This document shows positions 63,134 to 64,000 of a stretch of 64,000 nucleotides of DNA, one piece after another. The position numbers and the translations under genes were made by a program. The stretch is from Streptomyces odontomachi. Lineage in GTDB: Bacteria > Actinomycetota > Actinomycetes > Streptomycetales > Streptomycetaceae. A model generated the notes under the pieces. The model saw only the letters and a list, made by a program, of their open reading frames with translations. It was not told where the DNA came from and ran no database searches. Location: positions 372,001-436,000 of the forward strand of contig NZ_JAMJWG010000001.1 of NCBI RefSeq assembly GCF_024435355.1, written 5' to 3'. Position 1 is the first letter of the stretch; every line of letters begins with the position of its first letter.

Positions 63134-63393
63134 GTCGACTGCCTCCGCTCGTACGAAGCCGGGACGCCGGTGAGCGTGTCCGCCCGCCCGGGCAGCACCG
63201 CGGCCGTCCGCGACATCGGTGGCTGCCTGGGCGGCTGTGCGGGTACTCGAGGCGCGGCATCGGAACCGACGCGCCGAGCACGGCTCCTCTCCTTCGAGGA
63301 CTACCCCACATCTCCGCACGGCGCATGCGGTCATCGATGCGACAGGGCTCGGACGAGACGCCGGACCAGCGAGAGAACGAGAGAAGGAGGCCC

Positions 63394-63570
63394 GTGGTGC
63401 ATGCGGTCGCGCCGGACAACGAGGCCCCTGACATGATCGCCGCCGCCTGGCAGCGGGCAGGGACGGCCGCACCAGCGGTTCGGCGGCGGAGGGAGGTGGC
63501 TCCCGCGCCCGCACGCTCTTGCAGGTCCGCAGGTGAGGGGACGGGACCCGCACCGCTGTCGAAGAGGTGA
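63394..63570 (+). CDS. Possible small gene upstream of pncB
   Basis: 58 residues from a GTG at 63394 or 63397, behind a very strong GAAGGAGG. It begins VVHAVAPDNEAPDMIAAAWQ and becomes Arg/Ala/Pro-rich. The stop is five bases before the pncB start, so translation could be coupled. No family is recognised, and high-GC chance frames are common. It could be a small regulatory peptide or a misread. Confidence 0.35.
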   Translation: MVHAVAPDNEAPDMIAAAWQRAGTAAPAVRRRREVAPAPARSCRSAGEGTGPAPLSKR

Positions 63571-63575
63571 CGCTG

Positions 63576-64000
63576 ATGTCCGAGGCGACGACCACTGATC
63601 TGTACGAGGTCACGATGGCGATGTCGTACGTGTCCGAAGGCATGGCCGCTCCGGCGACGTTCAGCCTGTTCGTCCGCCACATGCCGCCTGACCGTGGGTT
63701 TCTGGTGGCGGCCGGAGTCGAGTCGTCGCTGGACTTCCTCTCCGGATTCCGCATCGGCCCCGATGACGTCGAAGCCTTCGCTTCGGCGCTGCACCGGCCG
63801 CCGCGCGACCTGGAGCCGTTGCTCGGCATGGAGTTCACCGGCGAGGTGCGGGCGGTGCCGGAGGGCCGGATCGTGCTCGCGGGAGAGCCGCTGCTGGAGG
63901 TGACCGCTCCGCTTCCGCAGGCGCAGCTGGTCGAGACCTACCTGCTCAACCAGCTCAGCCATCAGACGGCGATCGCCTCGAAGGCCGCGCGGTGCGTCCT
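63576..64000 (+). CDS. pncB: Nicotinate phosphoribosyltransferase, N-terminal part (cut by window edge)
   Basis: The first 141 residues are present from the ATG at 63576 (GAGGTGACGC upstream), and the frame is open at the right edge. The start TTDLYEVTMAMSYVSEGMAA, then FSLFVRHMPPDRGFLVAAGV, LEPLLGMEFTGEVRAVPEGR and VETYLLNQLSHQTAIASKAA, are the characteristic N-terminal elements of PncB. The enzyme joins nicotinate and phosphoribosyl diphosphate to make NAD precursors. Mycobacteria have a second PncB in the dormancy (DosR) regulon, which fits the neighbours here. Confidence 0.92.
   Translation, partial: MSEATTTDLYEVTMAMSYVSEGMAAPATFSLFVRHMPPDRGFLVAAGVESSLDFLSGFRIGPDDVEAFASALHRPPRDLEPLLGMEFTGEVRAVPEGRIVLAGEPLLEVTAPLPQAQLVETYLLNQLSHQTAIASKAARCV

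Overview
The window is high-GC DNA with the gene style of an actinobacterium, almost certainly Streptomyces or a close relative. The reasons are very GC-rich third codon positions, many GTG starts, strong GGAGG-type ribosome binding sites, overlapping ATGA/GTGA gene junctions, large secreted Sec/Tat glycoside hydrolases, and paired TetR, GntR, LacI, IclR, ROK and BlaI regulators. I saw no rRNA, tRNA, CRISPR array or prophage. Two genes are cut by the edges: an AraC-type regulator on the left and a nicotinate phosphoribosyltransferase on the right.

Layout. 1-8.8 kb: a truncated AraC-type regulator, a small secreted cysteine protein, three membrane or unknown genes, a secreted tripeptidyl-aminopeptidase-like hydrolase, and a divergent TetR/short-chain dehydrogenase pair around a clear operator. 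9-14 kb is a cell-envelope block: a secreted beta-lactamase-fold serine hydrolase, a BlaI repressor with its M56 protease partner, undecaprenyl-diphosphatase (uppP), and a chitinase-like lipoprotein. Near-identical BlaI-type palindromes lie before blaI and before uppP. 14-18 kb: a decayed sugar-isomerase pseudogene, then a secreted CBM9/DOMON-like protein and an alpha-amylase. 18.2-23.9 kb: a catabolic cluster (DUF2848, cupin, FAD monooxygenase, MHS transporter, GntR/FCD regulator, nitrilase-family amidase) whose two promoters share one operator architecture. The substrate is unknown.

25.4-45.6 kb is a hemicellulose locus. It has a LacI regulator and a four-gene YtfQRT/YjfF-like furanose ABC transporter. 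After a glyoxalase and a secreted cupin come GH62, a tandem-duplicated IclR regulator, GH43, GH10 xylanase, a GH95-like enzyme, a GH54-type arabinofuranosidase and a secreted (beta/alpha)8 glycosidase with a ricin-type lectin tail. The enzymes would cut arabinoxylan outside the cell, and the transporter could import released furanose sugars such as L-arabinofuranose (inference). The same half-site pair, GTTCG-N6-CGAAC, lies upstream of both GH62 and GH43, on either side of the IclR gene.

45.7-49.2 kb: a small membrane protein, then a ROK regulator - Gfo/Idh/MocA oxidoreductase - 48-residue membrane peptide operon. 50-64 kb resembles a dormancy/hypoxia island of the DosR/OsdR type: a shortened CBS protein, three universal stress proteins, a group 3b-type [NiFe]-hydrogenase operon (beta, a cNMP-binding protein, gamma, delta, alpha) with a divergent maturation protease, a multicopper oxidase, a zinc alcohol dehydrogenase, a two-domain kinase like Mycobacterium Rv2004c, and pncB. 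A 179-bp MITE with IS5-like CTAG ends sits against the end of the kinase gene.
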